Shown one piece after another: positions 33,901 to 41,944 of a DNA stretch of 64,000 nucleotides. Each line of letters opens with the position of its first letter. Positions within the stretch are counted from its first letter, which is position 1. This DNA comes from CAZZEX01 sp964653285 (GTDB lineage: Bacteria; Chloroflexota; Anaerolineae; B4-G1), in the NCBI GenBank assembly GCA_964653285.1, contig CAZZEX010000009.1, forward strand, positions 11,503 through 75,502, in the 5' to 3' direction. The notes below the pieces were generated by a model, which was not told the DNA's origin, did not search any database, and saw only the letters and a list, made by a program, of their open reading frames with translations. The position numbers and the translations under genes were made by a program.

Positions 33901-35109
33901 CAGGTGGCGCACTGAGAGGTCTCGGTAGTCAATGGGCGAATGGCGAATTGCGAATGGCGAATTGCGAGTGGCAGGTGCGCTGGCGACGGGCATGTAGGCC
34001 AGGTCGAAGAGCGCCTCGGTGAGGTAGGCGTCGGCGATGCTGCCCTCGCGCAAGTGAGGCTTGTCCGCATCATCGAAGAGGCCACCGTTGTAGGCCGGGA
34101 TGTTCAGCGCTGCGTCGCTCTCGTAAATGGCGGTGCAGAGTCGCTTCAGCCGCTCCCACAACGTCGTCGCCTGGCCGTCGGGCATCCCGCGCAGCTTGTA
34201 GTCGTAGGCGGTCTTGATCAATTCGGTCAGGCTCACGGCGCGATAGGCCGGGTTGTCCGTCGGCAATAGTTCCCGCGCCTCGGCGTAGAGGATGAAGAGT
34301 ATGCGGTAGAGTAGGTAGGTGGCATCGCGGTAGATACCGTCCCGCTCCGCTTCGGTGAAGCTGGTTTTGCCCGTTGTCTGCACAAAGCCCAGGCACAACC
34401 GCGCCATGATCCCTTCGTTGTGACTGACGCGTGCCTTCAGGTGATCCTCAGCTTGCTCGGTGGCATGGTCGGATTCGGCCAGCAGGCGGTCTAGCCCCCC
34501 CCCAGCCCCCCCCGCTCGCGGGAGGGGAGCAAAGGCGCTGCGGTGAAAACAGCGATAGAAGAGGCGCAATGCCGAAAGGTCGCTCGGGTGCCGTGCTAAT
34601 TCACCCAGGTCCACTTGCAGGTAGGCCTCGTAGCGGCGCAATGCCTGGGCGTCGAGCAAGCGCCACTGGTCACCGTTGGTGAGGATAATCCAGCGAATTG
34701 CGGATTGCGAATTGCGAATAGCGGATTGTGAGTGGCGGGCGGCGAGTATGGCCTGGGCCATCCAGTGGCGGCCTTTGGTGGTCGTGTCCAGGTTGGCACC
34801 GGGCGGGGTGACGTAGCACAGTCCGACGGGCGCCTCTTTCTCGTGATCCCAGGCCGTGTAAAGCAGATAGGTCGCAGCATCGGAGTCCCCAACTTGTTGG
34901 GGGTACGGCTGCAACTCGAGCTCCAGGATCTGCAGCATCGGCGCGACCCAGGACTGGACGAGCGTCCCGGTTGAGGTGCGATCCTGAAAGCCGTACCACT
35001 CGCGCACGCCCTGAGCAGCAATGGACGCTTCATCGTCAACGCTGCTGTCGGCCTGCAGTTGCCGCAGGTAGGTGTGATTGAAGAGTAGATAGTTGGTGAT
35101 GATGGACAT
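30958..35109 (-). CDS. Type IIG-like restriction/adenine-specific DNA methylase (possible PglX role)
   Basis: The protein is 1383 aa from the ATG at 35109, with AGGAGGTG nine bases upstream. The N-terminal third is nuclease/helical-like (WIILTNGDQWRLLD resembles the Eco57I/HsdR-type N-domain), but I cannot point to a certain PD-(D/E)xK triad. The methylase core has motif I CDIGMGSGHFLVNA near residue 540 and motif IV NPPYGG near 795, the NPPY class of N6-adenine methylases. The C-terminal third is probably target recognition. It is transcribed towards the BREX genes and could supply their PglX-type methylation, or be an independent Type IIG enzyme. Three repeat arrays are embedded in frame in its first 400 residues. 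Confidence 0.85.
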   Translation of the reverse strand: MSIITNYLLFNHTYLRQLQADSSVDDEASIAAQGVREWYGFQDRTSTGTLVQSWVAPMLQILELELQPYPQQVGDSDAATYLLYTAWDHEKEAPVGLCYVTPPGANLDTTTKGRHWMAQAILAARHSQSAIRNSQSAIRWIILTNGDQWRLLDAQALRRYEAYLQVDLGELARHPSDLSALRLFYRCFHRSAFAPLPRAGGAGGGLDRLLAESDHATEQAEDHLKARVSHNEGIMARLCLGFVQTTGKTSFTEAERDGIYRDATYLLYRILFILYAEARELLPTDNPAYRAVSLTELIKTAYDYKLRGMPDGQATTLWERLKRLCTAIYESDAALNIPAYNGGLFDDADKPHLREGSIADAYLTEALFDLAYMPVASAPATRNSPFAIRHSPIDYRDLSVRHLGSIYEGMIEYRLQIAEETLWARRDGKGNVRFLRTGQDGAPRRTDVEIKQGDVYFSQSPGERRATGTYYTPEHIVDYIVRQTVWRGLEERRASLEEKLSDWLEEIAAAITPDERARMQRTADEELLRFVKEQVLTFRVCDIGMGSGHFLVNAAHQITNFIVETLHLTPWKNELIDANPAAWRRRVVERCVYGVDLSLMAVELAKLSLWLASVAEGKPLSFLDHHLRQGNSLIGARLEDLAEVLAGVVSTKPSRKERKSREAGQLSMLDDPAFSQHVTAATGLLAQISARVVERAEDVKAQAADYEQVRAELEPYRRLADIWTARHFGVDVDRRQMQAIGRYLVSGTVAPVPGYEQLLSRAESVASEMLFFHWDLEMPNVFLTGESRGFTATVGNPPYGGILNTFTRQFILAWVSRSGTLDLFVAFLERALDILTRRGILGFIIPSSWQTGISFVNLRKLILSSCQLLQAIELPYDVFPDAYIDTGIYVIQKERDIGYYDEFVAKQVRFKRFGKREPACKELRGKIDLGTVDASSWYRDEQCRIVLDRGAVTLMESLARMPWVRMDEMTISARGVLPNDEDLSQTARGDNCRRYFDGDVYRYVIRWSPQTWIKYGPNLREQPGSTVYFEGPRVLVRRLISRQSRLMAAYIDEPFVNKKDLYNIKLVEPGYSPLYLTALLNSSLFSFAYITRSTIATRDDFPQVTLANLRALPVRRIEFSSSTGERKRLADGAVSYYGIGLVQNDFTELMRVVDERLELEPEQSDIVHDLLAYLAQQMIDFHKGRQRLERKTDLFRFVERDMPCLRLDKALGGPLAAGEMASDLSTVRHDIEGLRLSQKVGAHPGGRPGRWLLEVRAKLRDPDNGWRKHQRDRDGNFVRQWLPAYRLPLDEAAGRFYHYAFAHLRGFDGAGKFPGGYTRTTLDKLHATKVPQFVPVNLAPLEKMETELAEVRRKIQLTDDLIDQIVYKLYGLTEEEIAIVEGR
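33936..33970. repeat. Heptanucleotide array (5 units) inside the methylase gene
   Basis: Units on the plus strand are GCGAATG, GCGAATT, GCGAATG, GCGAATT and GCGAGTG. They are translated on the minus strand as ATRNSPFAIRHSP, at about residues 380-391, between two conserved blocks. The reading frame stays open. Confidence 0.85.
34491..34530. repeat. C/G-block insertion inside the methylase gene
   Basis: A run of C blocks is followed by GCTCGCGGGAGGGGAG. It encodes a Gly/Pro/Arg/Ala-rich stretch (PLPRAGGAGGGLD) around residues 193-206 of the methylase. The style matches the intergenic hairpins at 7277-7331. I infer an in-frame insertion of the same repeat family. Confidence 0.5.
34693..34734. 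repeat. Heptanucleotide array (6 units) inside the methylase gene
   Basis: Units on the plus strand are GCGAATT, GCGGATT, GCGAATT, GCGAATA, GCGGATT and GTGAGTG. They are translated on the minus strand as HSQSAIRNSQSAIR, about residues 125-139. The frame stays open. Confidence 0.85.
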
Positions 35110-35314
35110 CGTCTCACCCACCTCCTATTATATATTGTGACGCTGCCTAACGATAGTTGTGCCATATGGCAAGGCGGCCCTTGTGAAATGATAAACTGAT
35201 AAGCCTACACCATCACCAGCGTCGCCTCCACCGCGCTGGTGCTGCCGTAGATAGTGGCCCGCCCCGACTGTAGCCCATCCGTTTGCTGGCAGTGCGCACA
35301 TCTCTGGCTTGTGC

Positions 35315-35596
35315 CTATTCTGACACTCTCAAACTCTCGTAGTCTATTCGCTCCTTCCGATGCACTCTCAATATACGGATGCGTTTCAGTTCATCATCAA
35401 TTTCGTAAGCAACACGCCAACGTCCGGCCAACCAAATGCGGTAAATGCTCGGCTTGCCATGTAGTCCCTTTGCGCGAGAAGGGCGGGGATTCTCCCCCAA
35501 GGCACGAATGAGTTGACGGGCCTGGGCACGCACGTGTCCGGGCAGGGCCTTGATTTCCTTCCGTACCTCCGGGGGAACTTCAACCCGGTAACTCAC
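35315..35596 (-). CDS. RelE/ParE-family toxin
   Basis: The protein is 93 aa, full length for a RelE-like toxin. The pattern is typical: VEVPPEVRKEIKALPG, then RAQARQLIRALGENPRP, GKPSIYRIWLAGRWRVAYEI and KRIRILRVHRKERIDYE. RelE toxins cleave mRNA at the ribosome; ParE members poison gyrase. The basic C-terminal His-Arg-Lys-Glu-Arg favours a RelE-type RNase. It overlaps the upstream antitoxin gene by 17 bases. It sits at the edge of the defence island. Confidence 0.88.
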   Translation of the reverse strand: MSYRVEVPPEVRKEIKALPGHVRAQARQLIRALGENPRPSRAKGLHGKPSIYRIWLAGRWRVAYEIDDELKRIRILRVHRKERIDYESLRVSE

Positions 35597-35861
35597 CGGC
35601 CGCCTCCGCCCTATCCAGTTCGGCTTCGAAGTCTTCCCAGTTCATCCATGCCTCTGGCTGGTCTTCATATCCCTGGAGCACGGCGAGTGCCTCGCTGAGA
35701 AGCAACTCATCTTCGGCCGGGTCGTCCGGCCCTTCCTGTCTCCAATCTTCAAGGATAGAGCGAACCGGGGCGCGCAGCAGGCGGGTGAGTTCTTCTCGCA
35801 CCACGCGACGGACAAGGACTTCTAATTCGTTCGGGCTGAGGGAAACAGTTGTCTGGCTCAT
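35580..35861 (-). CDS. Antitoxin of the RelE-type pair
   Basis: The protein is 93 aa from the ATG at 35861, with AAGGAGAG upstream. A longer frame to 35912 would run over the promoter. It begins MSQTTVSLSPNELEVLVRRV, a likely DNA-binding start, and ends with an acidic segment (WEDFEAELDRAEAAGELPG) suited to wrap the toxin. It overlaps the toxin start by 17 bases. It is probably autoregulated through the palindrome at 35899-35912. Confidence 0.75.
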   Translation of the reverse strand: MSQTTVSLSPNELEVLVRRVVREELTRLLRAPVRSILEDWRQEGPDDPAEDELLLSEALAVLQGYEDQPEAWMNWEDFEAELDRAEAAGELPG

Positions 35862-35883
35862 AGCAAACTCTCCTTCTCTTTCT

Positions 35884-35912
35884 ATTATAATCCAACGGTT
35901 GCGCTTGCGCAA
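35884..35912 (-). promoter_or_regulatory. Promoter and operator of the toxin-antitoxin pair
   Basis: On the minus strand TTGCGC (35912-35907) and TATAAT (35889-35884) are 17 bp apart. The perfect palindrome TTGCGC-tt-GCGCAA (35899-35912) covers the -35 box. This is where an antitoxin repressor would bind. Confidence 0.7.
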
Positions 35913-35996
35913 ACACCCACCACGGCACTTTCTCCCCTGACCCGGAGGGAATCAATCTCCGGTTTGACGTACTGGCCGAATTATAACGATGATAGT

Positions 35997-36025
35997 TTGA
36001 CAAAATGTGGAGATTGTACTAGAAT
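35997..36025 (+). promoter_or_regulatory. Predicted sigma70 promoter of the SufR-like gene
   Basis: TTGACA (35997-36002) and TAGAAT (36020-36025) are 17 bp apart, with a predicted start near 36032 and the ATG at 36066. Confidence 0.7.
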
Positions 36026-36065
36026 GTGCGCACTATTTCACAGATACCAGGAAGGAAGCGAAACC

Positions 36066-36689
36066 ATGCAGGCCACACGGGAACACATTCTGAACATCCT
36101 GAAAGAACGCGGCCAGGTGACGGTTGACGAGTTGAGCCAGGAACTGGGTTTGACCACTGTCACTGTGCGCCACCACCTGGACATCCTACGGGGAGAAGGA
36201 CTCGTCGCAGCTCCTCTCGCACACCATCGTAAAGCCCCTGGTCGTCCCAGGTACGTCTACACCCTGACCGAAAAGGCCAGCGCCTTCTTCCCCAAGAGGT
36301 ACGACCATCTGACTAACCTGGTGCTCAGCGAGGTACACTCGCTCTTACCGCCGGGCGAAGTGGATCAGATGATGCAGCGCATTGGTGAGCACATCGCCAG
36401 CCAGGCTGTCCTTCCTGATGGGGACGATTTCGAGGCCCGGCTTGCCGCCTCTGTCGAATTCCTGGACGGACTAGGCTACATGGCCCACTGGGAGCGCTGT
36501 GGCGACAGTGACTACTTGCTCCACATCATCAATTGCCCTTATGAACAAGTGGCCCGCCAGGACCACAAAGTCTGCACGATAGACGTAACGCTATTCACTC
36601 GCCTCCTGGGTGCATCTCCTCAGCGCATCTCCTGGGCAGTCCAGGGTGACCACCGGTGCACCTATGCCGTTCACCTTCCCGGCGAATAA
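36066..36689 (+). CDS. SufR-like iron-sulfur transcription regulator
   Basis: The protein is 207 aa from the ATG at 36066, with AGGAAGGAAG upstream. The N-terminal winged helix is clear: VTVDELSQELGLTTVTVRHH (recognition helix) then APGRPRYVYTLTEKA. The C-terminal part has CPYEQVARQDHKVC (C-x12-C) and a third Cys 27 residues later (DHRCTYAV), fitting an Fe-S-binding DeoR/ArsR-type regulator such as SufR. It would sense Fe-S or redox state. It precedes a B12-binding radical SAM gene by 20 bases on the same strand. No suf genes are in view, so its target is probably that neighbour or elsewhere. Confidence 0.8.
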   Translation: MQATREHILNILKERGQVTVDELSQELGLTTVTVRHHLDILRGEGLVAAPLAHHRKAPGRPRYVYTLTEKASAFFPKRYDHLTNLVLSEVHSLLPPGEVDQMMQRIGEHIASQAVLPDGDDFEARLAASVEFLDGLGYMAHWERCGDSDYLLHIINCPYEQVARQDHKVCTIDVTLFTRLLGASPQRISWAVQGDHRCTYAVHLPGE

Positions 36690-36709
36690 CCCATCGCGCG
36701 GAGGATTAC

Positions 36710-38116
36710 ATGCCTATCAAGACGACGCTCATCTACCCCGGTATCGCCGGCCGTGGCTTCAACTCCCTCAAGCAAGGGATGGACGCTGGCTGGATTTCCC
36801 ACGGCCTGGCTTCCCTCAGCGGCGCTGCTAAAGCCCAGGGGTTCAAGGTAGACCTGATTGACCTGCGGGCCCTTTCCGGCTGGAGCCACTTCCGCCAGGT
36901 ACTGGCGGGGCGGGACCCCGACGTCATCGGCGTAACGATGATGAGCGTGGACTACAACCCGGCCCGCCAGGCGATAGCCATCGCCAAGCAGGTCAAGCCC
37001 GAAATCGTCACCGTTATCGGCGGCCCTCACGTCACTATCGCACTGGAGGATTCCTTGCGCATCCCCCACGTGGACTACCTGGTGACCCAGGAGGGGGAAG
37101 TGACCTTCCCCAAACTACTGCGGTTGATCGAAGGGGACGACCCGCCACCCTACCGCGTGCTGCGCGGCGAGACGCCCGACCTTGACGCGATTCCCTTCAC
37201 CGATCGCGACCTGTTCCTGGACGAATGGCGGAAATGGGGCTACGACCTCGACTCGCCCGAGGTGCCCTTCGTCGAGGAACTGCCACCGCCGTTCGTCACC
37301 ATCATCGCCGGGCGGGGCTGCCTCTATAACTGCGCCTTCTGCAAGCCGGGGGAGGATTACCTCTTTGGCAAGCGCACCCGCCACCGCTCTGTCGCTAACG
37401 TCATCACTGAACTGGAGATGCTGCGCGAGCGGCACCACTTTGCCTCGTTTATGTTCCACGACGACTGCCTGACCGAGGATCGCGAGTGGGTGATCGAGTT
37501 CACCGAGAAGTACAAAGCGCGGGGCTTCACGCAACCTTTCTTCTGCCAAAGCCGGGCCGACATTCTCGTCAAACACAAGGATATGGTGGCCCGCATGGCC
37601 GGGGCCGGGCTGCGCGGCTACTTCATCGGCTTCGAAAGCGGCAACGATCGCGTGCTCAAGTTCATCCGCAAGGGCACGACGGTGGAGCAGAACCGCCAAG
37701 CGGCCCACATTTGCCGCAAGTACGGCATCTCCATCTGGGCCAACTACATGATGGGATTGCCGACCGAGACCAAAGAGGAAGTGATGGACACGGTGCGGCT
37801 GATGAAGGAAATTGACCCCGACTACTACAGCCCGGCCTTCTTCACCCCCCACCCCGGCACCGATCTGTACGACTACGCAGTTGAGCATGACCTGAGCCGC
37901 ATCACCGATTACGACTCCTACCGCCGCAACCCCACCGAGCCAAAGATCAAGGGGCAGGACTACGAGTTCCTCAAGTGGGCGATGGCGGAGAGCCAGCGCC
38001 GCAACCCGCTCAACGCCTTCAGGCGCTGGGTGCACTGGCAGTGGCAGCGGGCCCGCCGCGCCACTCCGGCCAAAGTGATGCACAAACTAGGCCTGGCAAG
38101 AGCCGCGCAAGTTTAA
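36710..38116 (+). CDS. B12-binding-domain radical SAM protein
   Basis: The protein is 468 aa from the ATG at 36710, with GCGGAGG before it. The N-terminal ~135 residues form a Rossmann-like cobalamin-binding domain (DVIGVTMMSVDYNP, TVIGGPHVTIALED, DYLVTQEGEVTFP), although the DxHxxG cobalamin His is not evident. The radical SAM motif is RGCLYNCAFCKPG (CxxxCxxC) near residue 204. GYFIGFESGNDRVLKFI and YMMGLPTETKEEVMD are typical elements of the HpnR/BchE-like group. Such enzymes make methyl transfers or ring modifications. The substrate is unknown. It is cotranscribed with the SufR-like regulator. Confidence 0.88.
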   Translation: MPIKTTLIYPGIAGRGFNSLKQGMDAGWISHGLASLSGAAKAQGFKVDLIDLRALSGWSHFRQVLAGRDPDVIGVTMMSVDYNPARQAIAIAKQVKPEIVTVIGGPHVTIALEDSLRIPHVDYLVTQEGEVTFPKLLRLIEGDDPPPYRVLRGETPDLDAIPFTDRDLFLDEWRKWGYDLDSPEVPFVEELPPPFVTIIAGRGCLYNCAFCKPGEDYLFGKRTRHRSVANVITELEMLRERHHFASFMFHDDCLTEDREWVIEFTEKYKARGFTQPFFCQSRADILVKHKDMVARMAGAGLRGYFIGFESGNDRVLKFIRKGTTVEQNRQAAHICRKYGISIWANYMMGLPTETKEEVMDTVRLMKEIDPDYYSPAFFTPHPGTDLYDYAVEHDLSRITDYDSYRRNPTEPKIKGQDYEFLKWAMAESQRRNPLNAFRRWVHWQWQRARRATPAKVMHKLGLARAAQV

Positions 38117-38125
38117 GGGTGAAGT

Positions 38126-38154
38126 TTGCCAAAAGACCTGGCCTGTGCTAGAAT
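38126..38154 (+). promoter_or_regulatory. Predicted sigma70 promoter of the multidomain hydrolase gene
   Basis: TTGCCA (38126-38131) and TAGAAT (38149-38154) are 17 bp apart. The start would be near 38161, with a ~140-base leader before the ATG at 38303. Confidence 0.6.
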
Positions 38155-38302
38155 ACCAGCCGCTTTCCGGGGCGGGAATAGGTTACGTGGAAGGCGCTGT
38201 GTATTAATAGTATGGCGGCTTCGCGCCGCCGTTTTCACGCCAGCCCCACTGCCACCACACTCCCCCGGGACGTAAAACGAGTATCGCACGTAAGGAGATC
38301 CC

Positions 38303-41300
38303 ATGCAAGACCCGACGTCCGATAGCCAGCCTAAAGAACAGCCCTGGTCCAGCCTTTCCATCACAGAGATAGGGCTCTCCACCCGCGCCAGAAACGTGCT
38401 GCTTGGCGCTGGTATCGACACTGTGGGGGACGCGTTGGCTGCCCTTGAGAAGGGAGACCAGGCTCTGACCAATCTAAAAGGCTTTGGTCCCAGGTCGCTT
38501 GCCGACCTCAAGAAACGTCTGCAGGAACGGGGCTTCTCCCTGCCAGTCGAGGCAATCCCACCGCTCGAGGCCCTGGGGATTACTTTAGAGAGGGAAATGC
38601 GGGAGCTGGAAGCGCAGGAGCTGGAAATGGCCGGCGCGGCTGCAGCGACAGCCACGCTGGAGGAGAAAGCGCCAGGGGAGGCCGCTCCTGCTGCAGTGGA
38701 AGCCGTACCGGAGGAGAAAGCGCCAGAGGAGGCCGCTGCCGCTGCAGCGGGGGCCGTGCCGGGGGCGGAGACACTGGGCGAGCCGCCCTCCCTCGGCCAG
38801 CGACTCAGCGCTACGCTTGCCCAGCCTCGCGAGCGGCTCAGGATTGGGGCCTGGCTCTACGGTGTGATCGGCGTGCTAGTCATCGCCGCCCTGCTCCTGC
38901 CCCCCATCTCGCTCCCGAGACGGCTGGGCATCACCGGCTACACTACCCTCGACGCCGCAAATGGCTCCCTTTCCCACCCCGACGGGTTGACGCTGAGCGT
39001 GAATCCTGAGACTCCTACCGACCGCTTGCGCGTGCGGCTGGAATCGGTGCCGCGCCTGGAGTTCCTGGAGGGCTCAGCCGGCGCTGCCCTGCGCAAGGCG
39101 GTCGAGGCTCTGCCCAGCCACCTCGTCGTCAAGAGCCCCCTGTACCGGATCCAGGTGCACGGCAATCCCTCCCAGCCGGTGATGATTGACGTAGTGATGC
39201 CCAACGACGCAGATCCATGGGAGACCCTCGACCTGTATGCCTGGACCGGTCAGGAGTGGGAATGGATAGGCAGTGAACTCCACACCGAGGTCGCCGAGCA
39301 CGAGTTTATCCGCGCCCAGGTGACCGACGTCCCGGCTTCCCTGGTAGTCGTCCAGGCCGAGCCGACCGCGCCGACCGTCTCCACTTCCCTGGGGCCGAAC
39401 GACGATCCGGTGGCCGCTGCCGCCAGCGTGCTCGATGAGATCAACCCGACCGGGCTTCTGCTGGGCACAGATGGCAACTTCGTCGGCGACCCGGACAGTC
39501 TGCCGCAGCCGGATGAAGGGGCGGCCTACGTCGTGCTGCCCACCCTGCGCAACTGGGCCCCCGGCGCCACCGTCAACCGGGGTCTGCTTTCCGACGTGCT
39601 GACGATGCCCAAGGTTCAGCAGGCCCACATCGCCAACATCGTGCAACTGTGCACCGAAAGGGGCTTCCCCGGCGTAGAGGTGGACTACCGGGGTGTCGCG
39701 CCTGATGAGCGGGACGCCTACAGCGGCTTCATCGGCACGTTGGCCGATGCCCTGCACGCCGAGGGGCTGCGATTGAGCGTCGTCGTTGAACCCCCGACGC
39801 CCACCGATGGTGGTTGGGATGGGGGAGGCTACGACTGGGCTAAACTTGGCGCTGCCGCCGATGCGGTCAAGGTTCTTTTCTCCGAAGACCCCGCTGCTTA
39901 CATCGAGGGGGGCAAGGCCCAGCGGTTGCTCGATTGGGCCACGGCCCAGGTGGAGCGCTACAAGCTGCGCATGCTGGTCTCCTCTCTCAGCGCGGAACGG
40001 AGCGGTGACGAGGTCAACTACATCTCGCTAGAACAGGCACTGGCTCCCTTTGGAGATGTCGTAGCCCTCGACGACGTAAGCCAGGTCACACCTGGCAACC
40101 AGGTGGAGTTTGCTCTTTCGGGCCGGCTACTGAGCATCACGCCCCAGGAAACCGCCAGCACCTATCGCCTGGAGTACGAGGCCGACGATGGAGAGACCCA
40201 CACCATCTGGCTCGGCACGGCGGCCAACCTCGCCGCCAGGTTGCACTGGGCGCAGCGTTACCACCTGGGAGGCGTCGGAGTGGCCGATATGCTCGCTCCC
40301 GGCAACGGTGCTGGCATCGTAGATGCGGTGGCAGCCTATCGTGCCGCCGCTGCCCCTCCAGCGGGTCAGGAGATGGAAGTCGTCTGGACTGTCGCCAGTA
40401 CAGCGGCGACGGTAGACCAACAGGTTTCGCCCCTCACTGAGCCAGGTTACACCTGGATGGTGCTGGCCACGACCGGTACCTACACCGTCGGCGCGACGGT
40501 GGCGGGCTTTGATCACGGCTCTGTACCGATTGTCGTAGCCGAGCCAGAGCCTGTGGTCACAGAGGAGATCGCTTTCACAGAAGAGCTCACTTCCACAGAG
40601 GGGACCACTTCCACCACTGCACTGGCTACTGGTGAGGTAGAGAGCGACACGATGGAATGTCTCGACGCCTCCTACGTGGCCGACGTGACCATCCCCGACA
40701 ACACGCAATTGGACAACGGGGAGGAGTTCGAGAAGACCTGGCGCGTGCGCAACGCCGGCACCTGTGCCTGGCCTGAGGATACCGTGCTGGCCTTCGCCAG
40801 CGGCACGCAAATGGGCGCGCCGGATAACGTCGAGGTGGGTGCAGTGGAGTCCGGTGCGCAGGTGGAGGTCAGCGTGGAGATGAAGGCCCCGGCCGAGCCG
40901 GGCGTCTACAAAGGTGCCTGGCGTATGAAGACGGCGGAAGGGTCCTTCGGCACCAATCTCACGGTGGTGATCCGGGCCGGGGAGGTGGAAGAGGCACCGG
41001 CACCAGCACCGGCACCAATCAGCGGCGGCTCGTTCGAGTTGGGAGGACATGTCCGTGACTTGGGGCTCCCTTATGCCGACAAGATGCACTACGCCGGCAT
41101 GAACTGGGCCAAGGTCCAGGTACATTACGGGCAGGATGCTTCCGGCATCATCGCGGTCGCGCACGCCAACGGGTTCAAGATTCAGTTGAGCGCCCTGGGT
41201 ATGCCTGGCCTGGTCACTGAGTCTGGCTTCGAACAGGACTTCGCTAACTGGGTGGCCGGGCTGGCGGCCGCCGGGGCCGACGCCATTGAGGTGTGGAACG

Positions 41301-41941
41301 AGCCTAACATTGACCGCGAATGGCAGATTGGCCACATCAGCCCCCAGGCATACACAAACCTGCTATGTACCGCCTATAGCGCCATCAAGGCCGCGAACGC
41401 TGGCACCGCGGTCATCAGTGCCGCGCCGTCTCCCACCGGGTACTTTGGCGGCTGCAGCCCTAACGGCTGTGATGACGCACCGTGGATGGCGGGACTGCGC
41501 GACGCGGGTGCGGCCAACTGTGCAGACTATATCGGCGCGCATCACAATGCAGGCGCCACGTCGCCCTCGGCCCGCAGTGGCCACCCAGCCGGCACTCACC
41601 ATTCTTGGTATTTCCTGCCCCAGACCGAATTGTATTACAACACGTTCGGCGGAGCGCGTAAGCTGTTCTACACAGAGATGGGCTACGCCTCGCAGGAGGG
41701 TGTACCAACGTTTTCGGATTGGTTTGGCTGGGCACGGGGCACGAACAACGCCCAGCAAGCGGCCTGGTTGGCCGAAGCTGCACAACTGAGCGTCTCGACC
41801 GGCATGGTGCGCTGTATCATCGTCTGGAACATCGACTTCGTGCGCTATGGTGATGACCCACAGGATGGTTACGCCATCATCCGCCCGGATGGCGGTTGCC
41901 CGGCCTGCGACGCGCTCCACAATGTGCTGGGCACGCGCTGA
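38303..41941 (+). CDS. Membrane protein fusing alpha-CTD-like, GH18-like, NBR1-like and GH39/GH5-like domains
   Basis: The protein is 1212 aa with AAGGAG before the ATG. Residues ~15-80 are an RNA polymerase alpha-CTD-like helix-hairpin-helix domain (LSTRARNVLLGAGIDTVGDA, then LKGFGPRSLADLKKRL). An Ala/Glu-rich linker and one membrane helix (~180-205, LYGVIGVLVIAALLL) follow. Outside the cell come a GH18/YaaH-like barrel (~377-670), an NBR1-like Ig domain (~784-890, WRVRNAGTCAWPEDT) and a second glycosidase-like barrel (~911-1212) with IEVWNEPN and FYTEMGYAS as probable acid/base and nucleophile. The GH18 motif reads GVEVDYR, so the catalytic Glu is replaced and that barrel is probably a binding module. 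It is followed by paralogous glycosidase genes. Confidence 0.8.
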   Translation: MQDPTSDSQPKEQPWSSLSITEIGLSTRARNVLLGAGIDTVGDALAALEKGDQALTNLKGFGPRSLADLKKRLQERGFSLPVEAIPPLEALGITLEREMRELEAQELEMAGAAAATATLEEKAPGEAAPAAVEAVPEEKAPEEAAAAAAGAVPGAETLGEPPSLGQRLSATLAQPRERLRIGAWLYGVIGVLVIAALLLPPISLPRRLGITGYTTLDAANGSLSHPDGLTLSVNPETPTDRLRVRLESVPRLEFLEGSAGAALRKAVEALPSHLVVKSPLYRIQVHGNPSQPVMIDVVMPNDADPWETLDLYAWTGQEWEWIGSELHTEVAEHEFIRAQVTDVPASLVVVQAEPTAPTVSTSLGPNDDPVAAAASVLDEINPTGLLLGTDGNFVGDPDSLPQPDEGAAYVVLPTLRNWAPGATVNRGLLSDVLTMPKVQQAHIANIVQLCTERGFPGVEVDYRGVAPDERDAYSGFIGTLADALHAEGLRLSVVVEPPTPTDGGWDGGGYDWAKLGAAADAVKVLFSEDPAAYIEGGKAQRLLDWATAQVERYKLRMLVSSLSAERSGDEVNYISLEQALAPFGDVVALDDVSQVTPGNQVEFALSGRLLSITPQETASTYRLEYEADDGETHTIWLGTAANLAARLHWAQRYHLGGVGVADMLAPGNGAGIVDAVAAYRAAAAPPAGQEMEVVWTVASTAATVDQQVSPLTEPGYTWMVLATTGTYTVGATVAGFDHGSVPIVVAEPEPVVTEEIAFTEELTSTEGTTSTTALATGEVESDTMECLDASYVADVTIPDNTQLDNGEEFEKTWRVRNAGTCAWPEDTVLAFASGTQMGAPDNVEVGAVESGAQVEVSVEMKAPAEPGVYKGAWRMKTAEGSFGTNLTVVIRAGEVEEAPAPAPAPISGGSFELGGHVRDLGLPYADKMHYAGMNWAKVQVHYGQDASGIIAVAHANGFKIQLSALGMPGLVTESGFEQDFANWVAGLAAAGADAIEVWNEPNIDREWQIGHISPQAYTNLLCTAYSAIKAANAGTAVISAAPSPTGYFGGCSPNGCDDAPWMAGLRDAGAANCADYIGAHHNAGATSPSARSGHPAGTHHSWYFLPQTELYYNTFGGARKLFYTEMGYASQEGVPTFSDWFGWARGTNNAQQAAWLAEAAQLSVSTGMVRCIIVWNIDFVRYGDDPQDGYAIIRPDGGCPACDALHNVLGTR

Positions 41942-41944
41942 GAG

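Noticed and set aside
33936..34734. CRISPR-like repeats in the methylase gene
   Set aside because: The period is seven bases without spacers, and the arrays are translated.
35205..35275. Possible 3' gene remnant on the minus strand (ATIYGSTSAVEATLVMV before a stop)
   Set aside because: It reads like a protein tail but is only ~20 codons with no start or partner. It is too short to call.
40127..41335. 402-codon minus-strand frame
   Set aside because: It is antisense to the multidomain hydrolase gene. The plus-strand frame has recognisable domains and the other does not.
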